A stretch of DNA of 10,995 nt. Source: an uncultured Chitinophagaceae bacterium. GTDB lineage: Bacteria > Bacteroidota > Bacteroidia > Chitinophagales > Chitinophagaceae. A program made the translations under genes and the position numbers. Shown here one piece after another: positions 1 to 7,311 of the stretch. The first letter of the stretch is position 1, and each line of letters begins with the position of its first letter. The notes beneath the pieces are model-generated. The model worked only from the letters and a program-made list of their open reading frames with translations, made no database searches and was not told where the DNA came from. Location of the stretch: contig CAKSVK010000121.1 in the NCBI GenBank assembly GCA_934502905.1, positions 1 to 10,995 of the forward strand, written 5' to 3'.

Positions 1-94
1 CTACCAGCCTGTTTTCGAATAGCAGGAGAAAAATGATAAACACAACCAACGCTGCCAGCGCCTGGCTGAAAAACACAATGAGCTTTTTGTTCAT
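1..94 (-). CDS. Partial membrane protein, N-terminus only
   Basis: The ATG at 94-92 opens a reading frame that stays open to the left edge, so only 31 residues are visible. They begin MNKKLIVFF and form one long hydrophobic segment (about residues 5-27) followed by ENRLV, which reads as a first transmembrane helix or uncleaved signal anchor. The gene lies 39 bp after the DUF1501 stop on the same strand, so it is probably the third gene of that operon. In Bacteroidota, operons of this kind often continue with a membrane-embedded c-type cytochrome/DUF2231-like protein. That identity is inference from context and cannot be tested here because the rest of the gene is outside the window. Confidence 0.6.
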   Translation of the reverse strand, partial: MNKKLIVFFSQALAALVVFIIFLLLFENRLV

Positions 95-133
95 TAACGG
101 TAATGTATAGCTGACAAATTGATGATTGCCTGA

Positions 134-1588
134 TCAGGCCAGTATATCTTTTACTACGGTACCGGACACATCCGTTAACCGGTACCTGCGTCCCAGGTGC
201 TTGTATATCAGCTTTTCATGATCGAGTCCCAACTGGTGTAATACGGTGGCCTGAAAATCGTGCACATGCACCGGGTTGCTGGTGATATTATATCCAAACT
301 CATCTGTCTCCCCGTACACGATGCCGGGCTTGACCCCACCACCTGCCATCCATATCGTGAAACAGCGCGGATGGTGGTCGCGCCCGTAATTATCCTTTGT
401 GAGCCTGCCCTGTGTATAGCTGGTCCGTCCGAATTCTCCGCCCCATATTACCAGCGTTTCATCCAGCAATCCGCGCTGCTTCAGGTCCATGACCAGCGCC
501 GCAGAGGCCTGGTCCACATCCTTTGCCTGCTTTTCTATTTCAAAAGGCAGGTTACCGTGCTGATCCCATCCCTGGTGGTACAACTGCACGAACCGTACCC
601 CGTTCTCCGATAGCTTGCGGGCCAGCAGGCAATTGGCAGCATAGGTACCGGGCACCAGGCAGTCGGGACCATATAGCTTTACGATATCATCCGGCTCTTT
701 TGAAAGGTCCATTACGTCCGGAACAGCAGTCTGCATGCGGTAGGCCATCTCATATTGCTGCACTTTGGCGGCTATTTCCGGGTCACCCATTTCTTTATAA
801 GAAAGATCATTCAGCTCTGCCAGCTTATCGAGCATTTCCCTTCTTTCCTTCCGCGACATGCCTTCCGGATCCCGCAGGTATAATACCGGGTCTTCTCCCT
901 TGCTGAACTGCACACCCTGGTGCACGGAATCGAGGAAGCCGTTGGACCAGAGCTTGGAATACACACCCTGTCCGTTGCCAATGCCGCGGGACAACAATAC
1001 GGTAAAGTTCGGCAGGTTCTTGTTCTCGTTGCCCAGCCCATAGCTCAGCCAGGCGCCCATGCTGGGCCGGTTGCCTACCTGTGCCCCCGTTTGCAGGAAG
1101 GTGAGCGCAGGGTCGTGGTTGATGGCTTCGGTATACATGGACTTGATGATACAAAGCTCATCCACTATTTTGGCAGTATAAGGCATAAGATCGCTTACCC
1201 ATGCCTGTGATTTTCCATATTGCTTGAAATCTACAAACGATCCTACCAGCGGAAAGGAAGCCTGGTAGGCTGTCATGCCGGTCAGGCGCTGGTTTCCCCT
1301 CACAGAGTCCGGTATTTCTATGCCGGTCATTTCTCTCAGCTTCGGCTTGTAATCAAACAGCTCCTGCTGCGACGGAGCGCCGTTCTGAAAAAGATAGATA
1401 ACCCTTTTGGCTTTGGGCGCAAAATGCGGTATGCCGGGAATAAAATCTTCCTCCGTCATGCCCCCGCTTTTAAAAAGGTCCGGCATTAGCAATGATCCCA
1501 GGGCGACACTACCGATACCCAGGCTCATCGTGGATAAAAACCGTCTTCTGTTCCACGAAAAACCATGTTCCAGTATTTCTTTTTCCAT
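134..1588 (-). CDS. DUF1501 family protein, Tat-exported
   Basis: The product is 484 residues and belongs to the DUF1501 family (alkaline-phosphatase/sulfatase-like fold, activity unproven). Residues 13-19 (NRRRFLS) match the twin-arginine motif and are followed by a hydrophobic stretch to about residue 36, so export of a folded protein to the periplasm is expected. Family landmarks in order are PHFAPKAKRVIYLF (about 54-67), INHDP (156-160), GWDQHGN (340-346), GGEFGRT (383-389) and GRDHHP (402-407). The His/Asp-rich motifs resemble metal-binding positions of the fold. I chose the ATG at 1588; a GTG immediately upstream (1591) would add one Met. It begins 20 bp after the stop of the PSD1 gene, which indicates cotranscription. 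DUF1501 genes are habitually paired with DUF1549/DUF1553 genes in Planctomycetes and Bacteroidota. The substrate is unknown. Confidence 0.93.
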   Translation of the reverse strand: MEKEILEHGFSWNRRRFLSTMSLGIGSVALGSLLMPDLFKSGGMTEEDFIPGIPHFAPKAKRVIYLFQNGAPSQQELFDYKPKLREMTGIEIPDSVRGNQRLTGMTAYQASFPLVGSFVDFKQYGKSQAWVSDLMPYTAKIVDELCIIKSMYTEAINHDPALTFLQTGAQVGNRPSMGAWLSYGLGNENKNLPNFTVLLSRGIGNGQGVYSKLWSNGFLDSVHQGVQFSKGEDPVLYLRDPEGMSRKERREMLDKLAELNDLSYKEMGDPEIAAKVQQYEMAYRMQTAVPDVMDLSKEPDDIVKLYGPDCLVPGTYAANCLLARKLSENGVRFVQLYHQGWDQHGNLPFEIEKQAKDVDQASAALVMDLKQRGLLDETLVIWGGEFGRTSYTQGRLTKDNYGRDHHPRCFTIWMAGGGVKPGIVYGETDEFGYNITSNPVHVHDFQATVLHQLGLDHEKLIYKHLGRRYRLTDVSGTVVKDILA

Positions 1589-1608
1589 CACTTTTGTTTT
1601 TATCAGGG

Positions 1609-3933
1609 TTAAGTTTTTGTAATGGTTTCTTCCATGTTGTAAATGGTGGCTATTACCCGCATGAAAGCGGCCAGTTTCTTTTTGTCAATGGTCTCATCCA
1701 GCGGATATTCCCCTATTGCCAGCATCTTTGTTGCCGACTGCTCGTCTATCGCTTGTAATTGACTGTTATAGTAGCTGCCTAATATTTCCACTTCTTTTGC
1801 AGAGGGCTTCCTCGAAACTATTTTCCGGAAAGCCTTGATGATCTTATCATCCTGCGCCGATTGCTCTTTGATCAGCTGCGCTGCCAGCACCCTGGATGCT
1901 TCCAGCACGGTAGGGTCGTTCATCATCACCAGTGCCTGTAGCGGCGTATTGGTTTTCAGCCTTGTTACTTCACATATATCACGGTTGCTGGCGTCGAAAA
2001 TAGCCATGGTAGGAGGGGGGACGGTACGTTTAATAAGCGTATACATGCCCCGCCGGTAGATCCTTTCATCGTGGTCCTGTACATAAATGGATAACAGCCC
2101 GCGACCCGATGTAGCACCTTCCCAGAGTCCTTCCGGCTGGTAGGGCTTTACGCTGGGACCGCCGATAGAGCGATTGAGCAAGCCGCTGCTTGCCAGCACA
2201 ATATCGCGAATGAATTCTGCGTGTATACGATAACGTGGGCCATGGGACAGATAAATGTTTTCAGGGTCAACTGCCAGCTTTTCTTTGGTTACCACGGCAG
2301 ATTGCCGGTAAGTAGCAGACATCACCATTTGTTTCACAAACCGTTTGATATCCCAGTTGTGCTCCATGAAATCGGATGCCAGCCAGTCCAGCAACGCGGG
2401 ATGGGACGGCAGTTCCCCCTGCATACCGAAATCACCGGCTGTTTTTACCAGCCCTCTTCCAAAGAATTCCTGCCATAATATATTGGCATATACCCTTGCC
2501 GTCAACGGGTTACTGTTGTCGAAAAGCCAGCCGGCCAGCCCCAACCGGTTGCGCGTATACTTTGTGCTGTCGAAGGGAAGGATGGCAGCCGGTGTGGCAG
2601 GTTTTACTTCTTCACCGAAAGATTCATAGTTGCCCCGTATCAATACATGGGTTTTACGAACGGTATCCGGCTCACCCATGATGGACACGATCAGCTGCTG
2701 CGTATCGGGTTTGTTAATGAAATTCAGTACCTCTTTGACATCCTCATTGCTAATCTCCATCAGGGGTTTCTTGGCATAGGTTTCCGGACCACCGATCACG
2801 GACTCAATACCTACTTCTTTAACATTGTTGAAGAAAGCATACAACTGGTAATATTCCTTTTGGGAAAAAGGATCGTATTTGTGATCGTGACATTGGGCAC
2901 ATTCCATAGTAATACCCAACAGTCCTTTGCCGAACAGGTCGGTACGGTCTGCGACATACATGAACCGGTATTCTTCCGGGATCACGCCACCTTCCTCGGT
3001 TATTTTATGGTTGCGGTTAAAGCCGGTGGCCAGCAATTGTTCCTTGGTAGCCTCGGGCAACAGGTCACCTGCCAGTTGCCAGGTAACGAAAGTATTGTAA
3101 GGCATATTGGTGTTGAAGGCATGTATTACCCAGTCCCGCCAGGGCCATTGGGTGCGGTATCCGTCGTCCTGGTATCCGTGTGAGTCGGCATAGCGGGCGA
3201 TATCCAGCCAGTGCAGGGCCATTTTTTCGCCGTAAGTTGGCTGCTGCAACAGGTGATCTACCATTTTTTCGTAGGCATCGGGACTGTTATCCGCAAGAAA
3301 GGCGTCCATCATTTCTATGGTAGGGGGCAGCCCGGTTAAGTCCAGGCACAATCTTTTCAGCAGTCTTTCCTTATCTGCTTCCTTACTGGGCAACAGGTTT
3401 TTTTCCTCCATTTTTTGCAGGATGAAATTGTCGATATCATTCCTTACCCATGCTGCATTTTTTACCTGGGGTATCTCTGCTTTTTTAGGAGGGGTAAAAG
3501 CCCAGTGCTTTTCATACTTTGCTCCCTGCCTGATCCATTTTTCGATCAACTGAACTTCGTATGGTGTCAGCTTTAAATTGGAAACAGGCGGAGGCATCAG
3601 CAGGCTGGAGTCCGGCGTAACAATTCTCAGGTAAGCCTGTGAAGCTTCCGGCTGCCCGGGTACCAGGGCATGGGCGCCTGGGTTTTCTTTCAGTGCTGCA
3701 TAAGCGCTTTCTTCCAGGTCCAGGCGAAGTCCGCCTTCTCTTTTGTTTTCATCCGGACCATGGCAGGCAAAACACTTGTCTGACAGAATGGGGCGGATAT
3801 CAAAATTATAGCTGACAGACTGTGGAAGCTTATTGCCCTGGTAGGTGGCAGAAGTATTGTTACATGCTTCTATGAGGTACAACAACAGACTCAGGGGCGC
3901 AACAATGCATAATATCTTTAGATATGGTTTCAT
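1609..3933 (-). CDS. PSD1 / planctomycete cytochrome C domain lipoprotein (PSCyt1-DUF1549-DUF1553)
   Basis: The product is 774 residues from the ATG at 3933. A GTG five codons upstream (3948) is open but would put a short extension before a good signal peptide, so I rejected it. Residues 1-23 form a basic then hydrophobic signal ending in LIEAC, with Cys24 as the probable lipidated residue; Glu before the Ala makes the lipobox slightly atypical. Domains in order: a PSCyt1 haem-type domain with CFACHG (Cys54, Cys57, His58), a DUF1549 region (about 160-365) that ends in a second haem-type motif CAQCHDHKYDP (Cys345, Cys348, His349), and a DUF1553 region (about 460-715) with RNRLGLAGWLFD and PLTARVYANILWQEFFGRG. 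The two CxxCH motifs suggest two covalently bound haems. The family is thought to work at the envelope on unknown substrates. It is the first gene of the operon with DUF1501 and the partial membrane gene. Confidence 0.94.
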   Translation of the reverse strand: MKPYLKILCIVAPLSLLLYLIEACNNTSATYQGNKLPQSVSYNFDIRPILSDKCFACHGPDENKREGGLRLDLEESAYAALKENPGAHALVPGQPEASQAYLRIVTPDSSLLMPPPVSNLKLTPYEVQLIEKWIRQGAKYEKHWAFTPPKKAEIPQVKNAAWVRNDIDNFILQKMEEKNLLPSKEADKERLLKRLCLDLTGLPPTIEMMDAFLADNSPDAYEKMVDHLLQQPTYGEKMALHWLDIARYADSHGYQDDGYRTQWPWRDWVIHAFNTNMPYNTFVTWQLAGDLLPEATKEQLLATGFNRNHKITEEGGVIPEEYRFMYVADRTDLFGKGLLGITMECAQCHDHKYDPFSQKEYYQLYAFFNNVKEVGIESVIGGPETYAKKPLMEISNEDVKEVLNFINKPDTQQLIVSIMGEPDTVRKTHVLIRGNYESFGEEVKPATPAAILPFDSTKYTRNRLGLAGWLFDNSNPLTARVYANILWQEFFGRGLVKTAGDFGMQGELPSHPALLDWLASDFMEHNWDIKRFVKQMVMSATYRQSAVVTKEKLAVDPENIYLSHGPRYRIHAEFIRDIVLASSGLLNRSIGGPSVKPYQPEGLWEGATSGRGLLSIYVQDHDERIYRRGMYTLIKRTVPPPTMAIFDASNRDICEVTRLKTNTPLQALVMMNDPTVLEASRVLAAQLIKEQSAQDDKIIKAFRKIVSRKPSAKEVEILGSYYNSQLQAIDEQSATKMLAIGEYPLDETIDKKKLAAFMRVIATIYNMEETITKT

Positions 3934-4029
3934 ATGCCTGGCAATCACATTTCAGGGTATAAATGTAAACAATTTAATGATCTGTATTGTTAGGTGTATT
4001 CCAACATCTTCGCTTTACGTTTTCCGGTG

Positions 4030-4259
4030 GGTGAAGACACCATCGCCGTCAATTTAAGCCCGAAGGGCTAATACATGAATAGCCCCCAACAAAGTTGGGA
4101 GGTACATATCAAAACTTTTGTTGAATCCGCCGCGGCGGATTCAATGTAAATCTCACCACCGGTTCATCCCCAACAGCGTTGGGGAGTATTCAGATTAAAC
4201 CCCTTCCGGGGCATTTTACCGATCGTGTTCCTTAAGTTAACGGTTATGGTGAAGACACC
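4030..4259. repeat. Cluster of short palindromes bracketed by a 12-bp direct repeat (REP-like)
   Basis: The 12-mer GGTGAAGACACC occurs at 4030-4041 and again at 4248-4259; each copy can also fold as a 4-bp hairpin. Between them lie five further hairpins: AGCCC-GAA-GGGCT (4057-4069), CCCAAC-AAA-GTTGGG (4085-4099), a perfect 24-bp palindrome (4121-4144), TCCCCAAC-AGC-GTTGGGGA (4167-4185) and CCCC-TTCC-GGGG (4200-4211). The second and fourth share the CCCAAC-N3-GTTGGG core. The hairpins lie outside any gene and lack U-tracts, so they are not simple terminators. The pattern resembles extragenic palindromic repeats dispersed in Bacteroidota genomes, but whether these copies are dispersed elsewhere cannot be seen in one window. 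Confidence 0.75.
4121..4144. repeat. Perfect 24-bp palindrome
   Basis: Twelve bases beginning TTGAATCCGCCG are followed at once by their exact reverse complement, with no spacer. It is the longest perfect palindrome noticed in the window and the centre of the hairpin cluster. The GC-rich core CCGCCGCGGCGG lies between AT-rich ends. It could be a protein-binding dyad, a cruciform-forming repeat, or one member of a dispersed palindrome family; the sequence alone does not decide. Confidence 0.9.
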
Positions 4260-4506
4260 GGCCGATAAGGAATTTGTATGGACGAAAACCGGAACTACTC
4301 TCAAAGGTAAATGCACCCGACCCGCTTCAATAAGCGGAATTTCCGGTTCTGCGCCTCGGTAATTTGTCTGAATGTAGGCTTTACCCCGGGAAAACTATCC
4401 TGAACTATACCGGTTCCTGCGGTTAAGCCTTCGTGAAAATGGAAAGTGGTTGATTGATCCGGTGAACCGGCATACCGTTTTCGCAGGTATGCTGCGCTGT
4501 TATCAT

Positions 4507-6240
4507 ATGTTAAAAAATAATCTCCGGTGGTTGCTGAAACGCTTCTCCAAATTGATTATTGATAGGTTCCTGCGTGCAATAAAATGGCGTATCACCTGCA
4601 GACGTTACATTACCAGAAAACATTATCTGGTGAAAACACATTTACTTTTTTCTTTCCTGTTGTTTCAAACATATAATCTGTATGCACAGCCTTTGGCTGC
4701 AGACACTACGGTGAAGCTGGTGCAACAAGCGGAGAACATTATCACGGAATCTACCATCGTAAAGATCCAGAACCTGGGGGTGAAGGTGAATTCGAACCTG
4801 CCTGAGCTGAGACCCACGGTATCTGCTGATGGTAACCTGTTGTTTTTTATATGCGAAAATCATCCCGCCAATACCAAGTTCGGTGCGGTGCCTAATTCCC
4901 AGGATATATGGTATTCCATAAGGGATACCGCCGGCCATTGGGGCGAAGCGGTACATATGGGGTACCCATTAAATACAACCCATTACAATGCGGTTTACTG
5001 GGTGTCGCCGGACAAAAACAAAATACTGATAAGAGGCGCCTACGATGAGGGTGCTTTTCTGGGAAAAGGAGTAAGCATGTGTGTGATGCAGGAGGACAGC
5101 ACCTGGAGCGTGCCGAACCAGCTACCGATAAAAAATTATTACAAATATGACAGGGGACGGCATTCCGGCGCTACGATGAGCCACGATGGTAAAACCCTGT
5201 TGTTGTATATGACGCCTAAAGTGGCCAGTCCTTATAATGATATTTATGTCAGCTTTCTGTTGCCGGAAGGTTACTGGAGCGAGCCAAAATCCATTGGCAA
5301 GAAAATAAACCTGCCGGACTACGACGAGATGACCCCTTATCTTGCCGCCGATGGTGTTACCATGTATTTCAGCAGCGACCGACCGGGTGGATTAGGCGAT
5401 AACGATATATGGATGACGAGACGGCTCGATAAAACCTGGGCAAAATGGACCGATCCTGTCAACCTGGGTTCACCTATCAATACAGATGGATGGGATGCTT
5501 TCTTTACGCTGGATGCCGGCGGTGAATATGCCTACCTGACCACCTATGAAAATACCTATGGCGAAAGCGATGTAGTGAGGGTAGCTTTGATGGAAGAAGA
5601 AAAGCCGGACCCCGTGGTATTGGTCAGCGGCAATGTGTATAATGCTAAAACCAAACAACCTATCAGCGCTTCGCTGGTATACGAAACGCTGCCCGATGGA
5701 ACGGAAGTGGGCAACGGGTTGGCCAGCCCGGTAGACGGCTCTTTCCAGATCGTATTACCTTATGATAAAAATTACCTGATCAGGGCTACTTCGGATAAGT
5801 TTTTTGCACAATCGGAGAACCTGAACCTGGATTCCCTGATCAAAGAAGGATACAAGGAAATTCATAAAGACCTGTACCTGGTGCCGATCGAAATTGGTCA
5901 GGTGGTCCGTTTAAATAACGTGTTCTTCGACTTTGATAAGGCGGACCTGCGCCCGGAATCCTTTATTGAGCTGGACAGGGTGGTGAAGCTGCTGAATGAT
6001 AACCCGGCTATAGAAATTGAGCTGAGCGCTCATACCGACAGCAAGGGATCGGATTCCTATAACTACACACTGAGTGATAACCGTGCAAGATCCGTACTGA
6101 ATTATATTGTTTCCAAAGGTATCGCACCCGCCAGGCTCATCTCCAAAGGATATGGCGAGCTGAAGCCGGTGGCTACCAATGAAACCGATGAGGGGCGACA
6201 GCTGAACAGGAGAGTGGAATTTACGATCCTCAAAAATTAA
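4507..6240 (+). CDS. PD40 beta-propeller / CarboxypepD_reg-like / OmpA-domain envelope protein
   Basis: The product is 577 residues from the ATG at 4507. The start is uncertain: residues 1-41 are unusually basic, and a GTG at 4630 (residue 42) would give a compact signal peptide, KTHLLFSFLLFQTYNLYAQ, cleaved near residue 60-61, for a 536-residue precursor. An ATG at 4489 is also open. Domains: WD40-like PD40 repeats from about 100 to 360 (for example ELRPTVSADGNLLFF, HSGATMSHDGKTLLLY and DEMTPYLAADGVTMYFSSDRPGG), a carboxypeptidase-regulatory-like beta sandwich at about 372-440 (VSGNVYNAKTKQPISA), and an OmpA C-terminal domain at about 470-577. The OmpA domain has HTDSKGSDSYN (509-519) and LSDNRARSV (522-530), carrying the Asp and Arg that bind diaminopimelate. 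It should anchor to peptidoglycan in the periplasm. The domain order resembles the T9SS protein PorE without its TPR part. Sensor, scaffold or secretion accessory roles are all possible. Confidence 0.9.
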   Translation: MLKNNLRWLLKRFSKLIIDRFLRAIKWRITCRRYITRKHYLVKTHLLFSFLLFQTYNLYAQPLAADTTVKLVQQAENIITESTIVKIQNLGVKVNSNLPELRPTVSADGNLLFFICENHPANTKFGAVPNSQDIWYSIRDTAGHWGEAVHMGYPLNTTHYNAVYWVSPDKNKILIRGAYDEGAFLGKGVSMCVMQEDSTWSVPNQLPIKNYYKYDRGRHSGATMSHDGKTLLLYMTPKVASPYNDIYVSFLLPEGYWSEPKSIGKKINLPDYDEMTPYLAADGVTMYFSSDRPGGLGDNDIWMTRRLDKTWAKWTDPVNLGSPINTDGWDAFFTLDAGGEYAYLTTYENTYGESDVVRVALMEEEKPDPVVLVSGNVYNAKTKQPISASLVYETLPDGTEVGNGLASPVDGSFQIVLPYDKNYLIRATSDKFFAQSENLNLDSLIKEGYKEIHKDLYLVPIEIGQVVRLNNVFFDFDKADLRPESFIELDRVVKLLNDNPAIEIELSAHTDSKGSDSYNYTLSDNRARSVLNYIVSKGIAPARLISKGYGELKPVATNETDEGRQLNRRVEFTILKN

Positions 6241-6262
6241 TTGTCCATCCGTACGCTAAGGG

Positions 6263-6288
6263 AAGACCGGCAGCAATGCCGGTTTTTT
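6263..6288 (+). terminator. Rho-independent terminator after the PD40-OmpA gene
   Basis: A 7-bp perfect stem ACCGGCA/TGCCGGT (6266-6272 and 6277-6283) closes a GCAA loop of GNRA type and runs directly into six Ts (6283-6288). The preceding AAG can extend the stem into the T-tract. It begins 23 bp after the stop codon at 6240, so it ends the PD40-OmpA transcript and separates it from the second OmpA-domain gene. Confidence 0.92.
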
Positions 6289-6619
6289 CGTTATTACAAA
6301 GCATAGAATTACATCCTGCATCCATAGGGCACACAAAGCCCAAGGAGCGACGCAGCGATCGCAAAGGAGAAGTGTTCAAAAAAAGAAATCATTTGCTTCC
6401 TTTACACTTCATAGCGGGCTGTGCGTGAAATGTACGGCAGACCTGCTAAATATATGTTTGCCAGGATGTAATTTTTCTGCCAATGTTCGCAAACGCTTCC
6501 TGCTTATTTCACCTTTGATAACTTTCGGCGTTTACAGGAAACTTTCGCTTGAAATGCTTAGATGACAGCCATCCGGATAGTATTTTTATGCATCTTGTAA
6601 TAAGTATAAACACGGATGT
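6289..6619. other. Intergenic region between the two OmpA-domain genes
   Basis: This 331-bp stretch follows the terminator and holds no credible gene except a possible 11-codon leader at 6588-6623. Positions 6307-6473 form an inverted-repeat-bounded element. A perfect -7-type box TATGTTTG sits at 6453-6460 but has no TTG at the expected -33 position and lies about 160 bp before the next start. The octamer AACTTTCG occurs twice, at 6520-6527 and 6540-6547, exactly 20 bp apart, which could be paired operator half-sites or chance. Confidence 0.6.
6307..6473. repeat. 167-bp element with 12-bp terminal inverted repeats and nested inner repeats
   Basis: AATTACATCCTG at 6307-6318 is the exact reverse complement of CAGGATGTAATT at 6462-6473. 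Inside, GAAGTGT (6369-6375) pairs with ACACTTC (6404-6410), and GGGC (6327-6330) pairs with GCCC (6338-6341) or partly with the GGGCTGTGCG at 6416. The two arms are almost equal in length (69 and 70 nt), so the whole element could fold as an imperfect hairpin. There is no open frame inside and no target duplication at its edges. It could be a MITE-like repeat, a dispersed extragenic repeat, or a structured RNA. Confidence 0.5.
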
Positions 6620-7255
6620 ATGAAGCATATAGTGGCTATAATAATAAGCCTGGCGCTAACCCATTTTAGCATACCGGTATCTGGTAGTTTCGAAAGCGGT
6701 GGAAATACCGGTACTATTGAGATACCTGCGATCGATATTGTTCCTGAAGTTGTATTGAAAGAAGTTGTTTCTCCTGAAATGAAAATTGAAAATAAGCTGC
6801 CTGCGAAAAAGGAAAAGCCGGTGGCGAAATTCAAGGCGAAAAAAGCTGTCAACATACGCTCCATTGAGAATGTCGCTAACCGCAATCTGCATGAGCAGTT
6901 GAGGCATGAAAGTAAAGCCCTCGTTGCAGAAAAAGTACATTTTGGGTTTGATAAGTATGAATTGAAAGGGAATGATGATTTTAATAAGATACTGCAGCTG
7001 GCTGATAAGCTGATCTTCGACCCCACGCTTAAGGTGAGCATTGCAGGTAACACGGATAGTGTAGGTTCAGATGATTATAACGAGGTGCTTTCATACCATC
7101 GTGCAGAGCATGTGCAGTCCTATCTGCTGGAGCTTGGCGTGTCGGCCGACCAGGTCACCATGTCCTTTAACGGGGAGGAGAATCCTGCGGCAGGTAATGA
7201 CACCGAAGAAGGAAGAGCGCAGAACCGCAGTGTGGAAATATTCCTGTATCAGTAA
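6620..7255 (+). CDS. Small periplasmic OmpA-domain protein
   Basis: The product is 211 residues. Residues 1-22 (MKHIVAIIISLALTHF and on) form a signal peptide with a probable cut near VSG; no lipobox Cys is present, so it is a soluble periplasmic protein rather than a lipoprotein. Residues 23-95 are a low-complexity linker with a Lys/Pro-rich part (about 59-76, PAKKEKPVAKFKAKKA). The OmpA C-terminal domain follows (about 103-211): HFGFDKYELK, GNTDSVGSDDYNEVLSYHRAEHV (Asp146 and Arg161 are the expected peptidoglycan contacts) and EGRAQNRSVEIF. The usual His of the GHTD motif is Asn144 here. It shares only this domain with the large neighbour upstream and is separated from it by a terminator. 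A peptidoglycan-binding envelope role is likely; a more specific one is not visible. Confidence 0.88.
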   Translation: MKHIVAIIISLALTHFSIPVSGSFESGGNTGTIEIPAIDIVPEVVLKEVVSPEMKIENKLPAKKEKPVAKFKAKKAVNIRSIENVANRNLHEQLRHESKALVAEKVHFGFDKYELKGNDDFNKILQLADKLIFDPTLKVSIAGNTDSVGSDDYNEVLSYHRAEHVQSYLLELGVSADQVTMSFNGEENPAAGNDTEEGRAQNRSVEIFLYQ

Positions 7256-7259
7256 GGAG

Positions 7260-7296
7260 CAAAAAAACAGGTCAGGGAAAATGATCCCCAACCTGC
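7260..7296 (-). terminator. Intrinsic terminator for the HPF gene (minus strand)
   Basis: Read on the minus strand, CAGGT (7295-7291) pairs with ACCTG (7272-7268) with an inner CCC/GGG pairing, and the hairpin is followed by TG and then seven Ts split by one G (complement of 7261-7267). It starts 16 bp after the stop of the HPF gene and ends 5 bp beyond the convergent OmpA stop. Because no U-tract follows on the plus strand, it is better suited to the minus-strand transcript. Confidence 0.72.
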
Positions 7297-7311
7297 TGAA
7301 AAAGTAATTTA

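Larger units (their letters stand above)
3934..4506. other. Intergenic region with palindrome cluster, no credible gene
   Basis: This 573-bp stretch separates the divergent PSD1 operon and the PD40-OmpA gene. I see no protein-coding signal: short open frames here have no start context or recognisable product. Its main content is the hairpin cluster at 4030-4259. To the right is another hairpin at 4322-4337 (CCGCTT-CAAT-AAGCGG) and an 8-bp inverted repeat AACCGGAA (4287-4294) with TTCCGGTT (4341-4348). Just upstream of the OmpA gene is a CCGGT-GA-ACCGG dyad at 4459-4470. Both outward promoters must lie here, but no full consensus promoter was found. The nearest is TTG at 4450-4452 followed after 20 nt by TACCGTTT, a poor -7 match. 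Confidence 0.7.

Noticed and set aside
260..1489. Several plus-strand open frames of 60-130 residues
   Set aside because: All are antisense to the DUF1501 gene, overlap each other in different frames, and have no recognisable product.
2647..3183. 178-residue open frame on the plus strand
   Set aside because: It lies wholly antisense to the well-supported PSD1 gene, including its second CxxCH region, and its translation shows no family signature.
3934..3948. GTG start for the PSD1 lipoprotein
   Set aside because: It would add five residues before a normal signal peptide that starts with ATG at 3933.
3845..4057. 70-residue plus-strand open frame across the PSD1 start
   Set aside because: It overlaps the PSD1 signal-peptide region antisense and the start of the palindrome cluster, with no start context or recognisable domain.
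4057..4211. CRISPR-like array
   Set aside because: The palindromes differ in sequence and length and their spacing is irregular; there is no constant repeat with unique spacers and no cas gene.
6307..6473. Confident MITE call
   Set aside because: The terminal inverted repeats are real, but no target-site duplication is seen at the edges and copy number is unknown, so I kept it as an unassigned repeat element.
6586..7053. 155-residue open frame on the minus strand
   Set aside because: It is the antisense of the small OmpA-domain gene, whose signal peptide and OmpA motifs are clear; the antisense product is Ser/Leu/Phe-rich as expected of a shadow.
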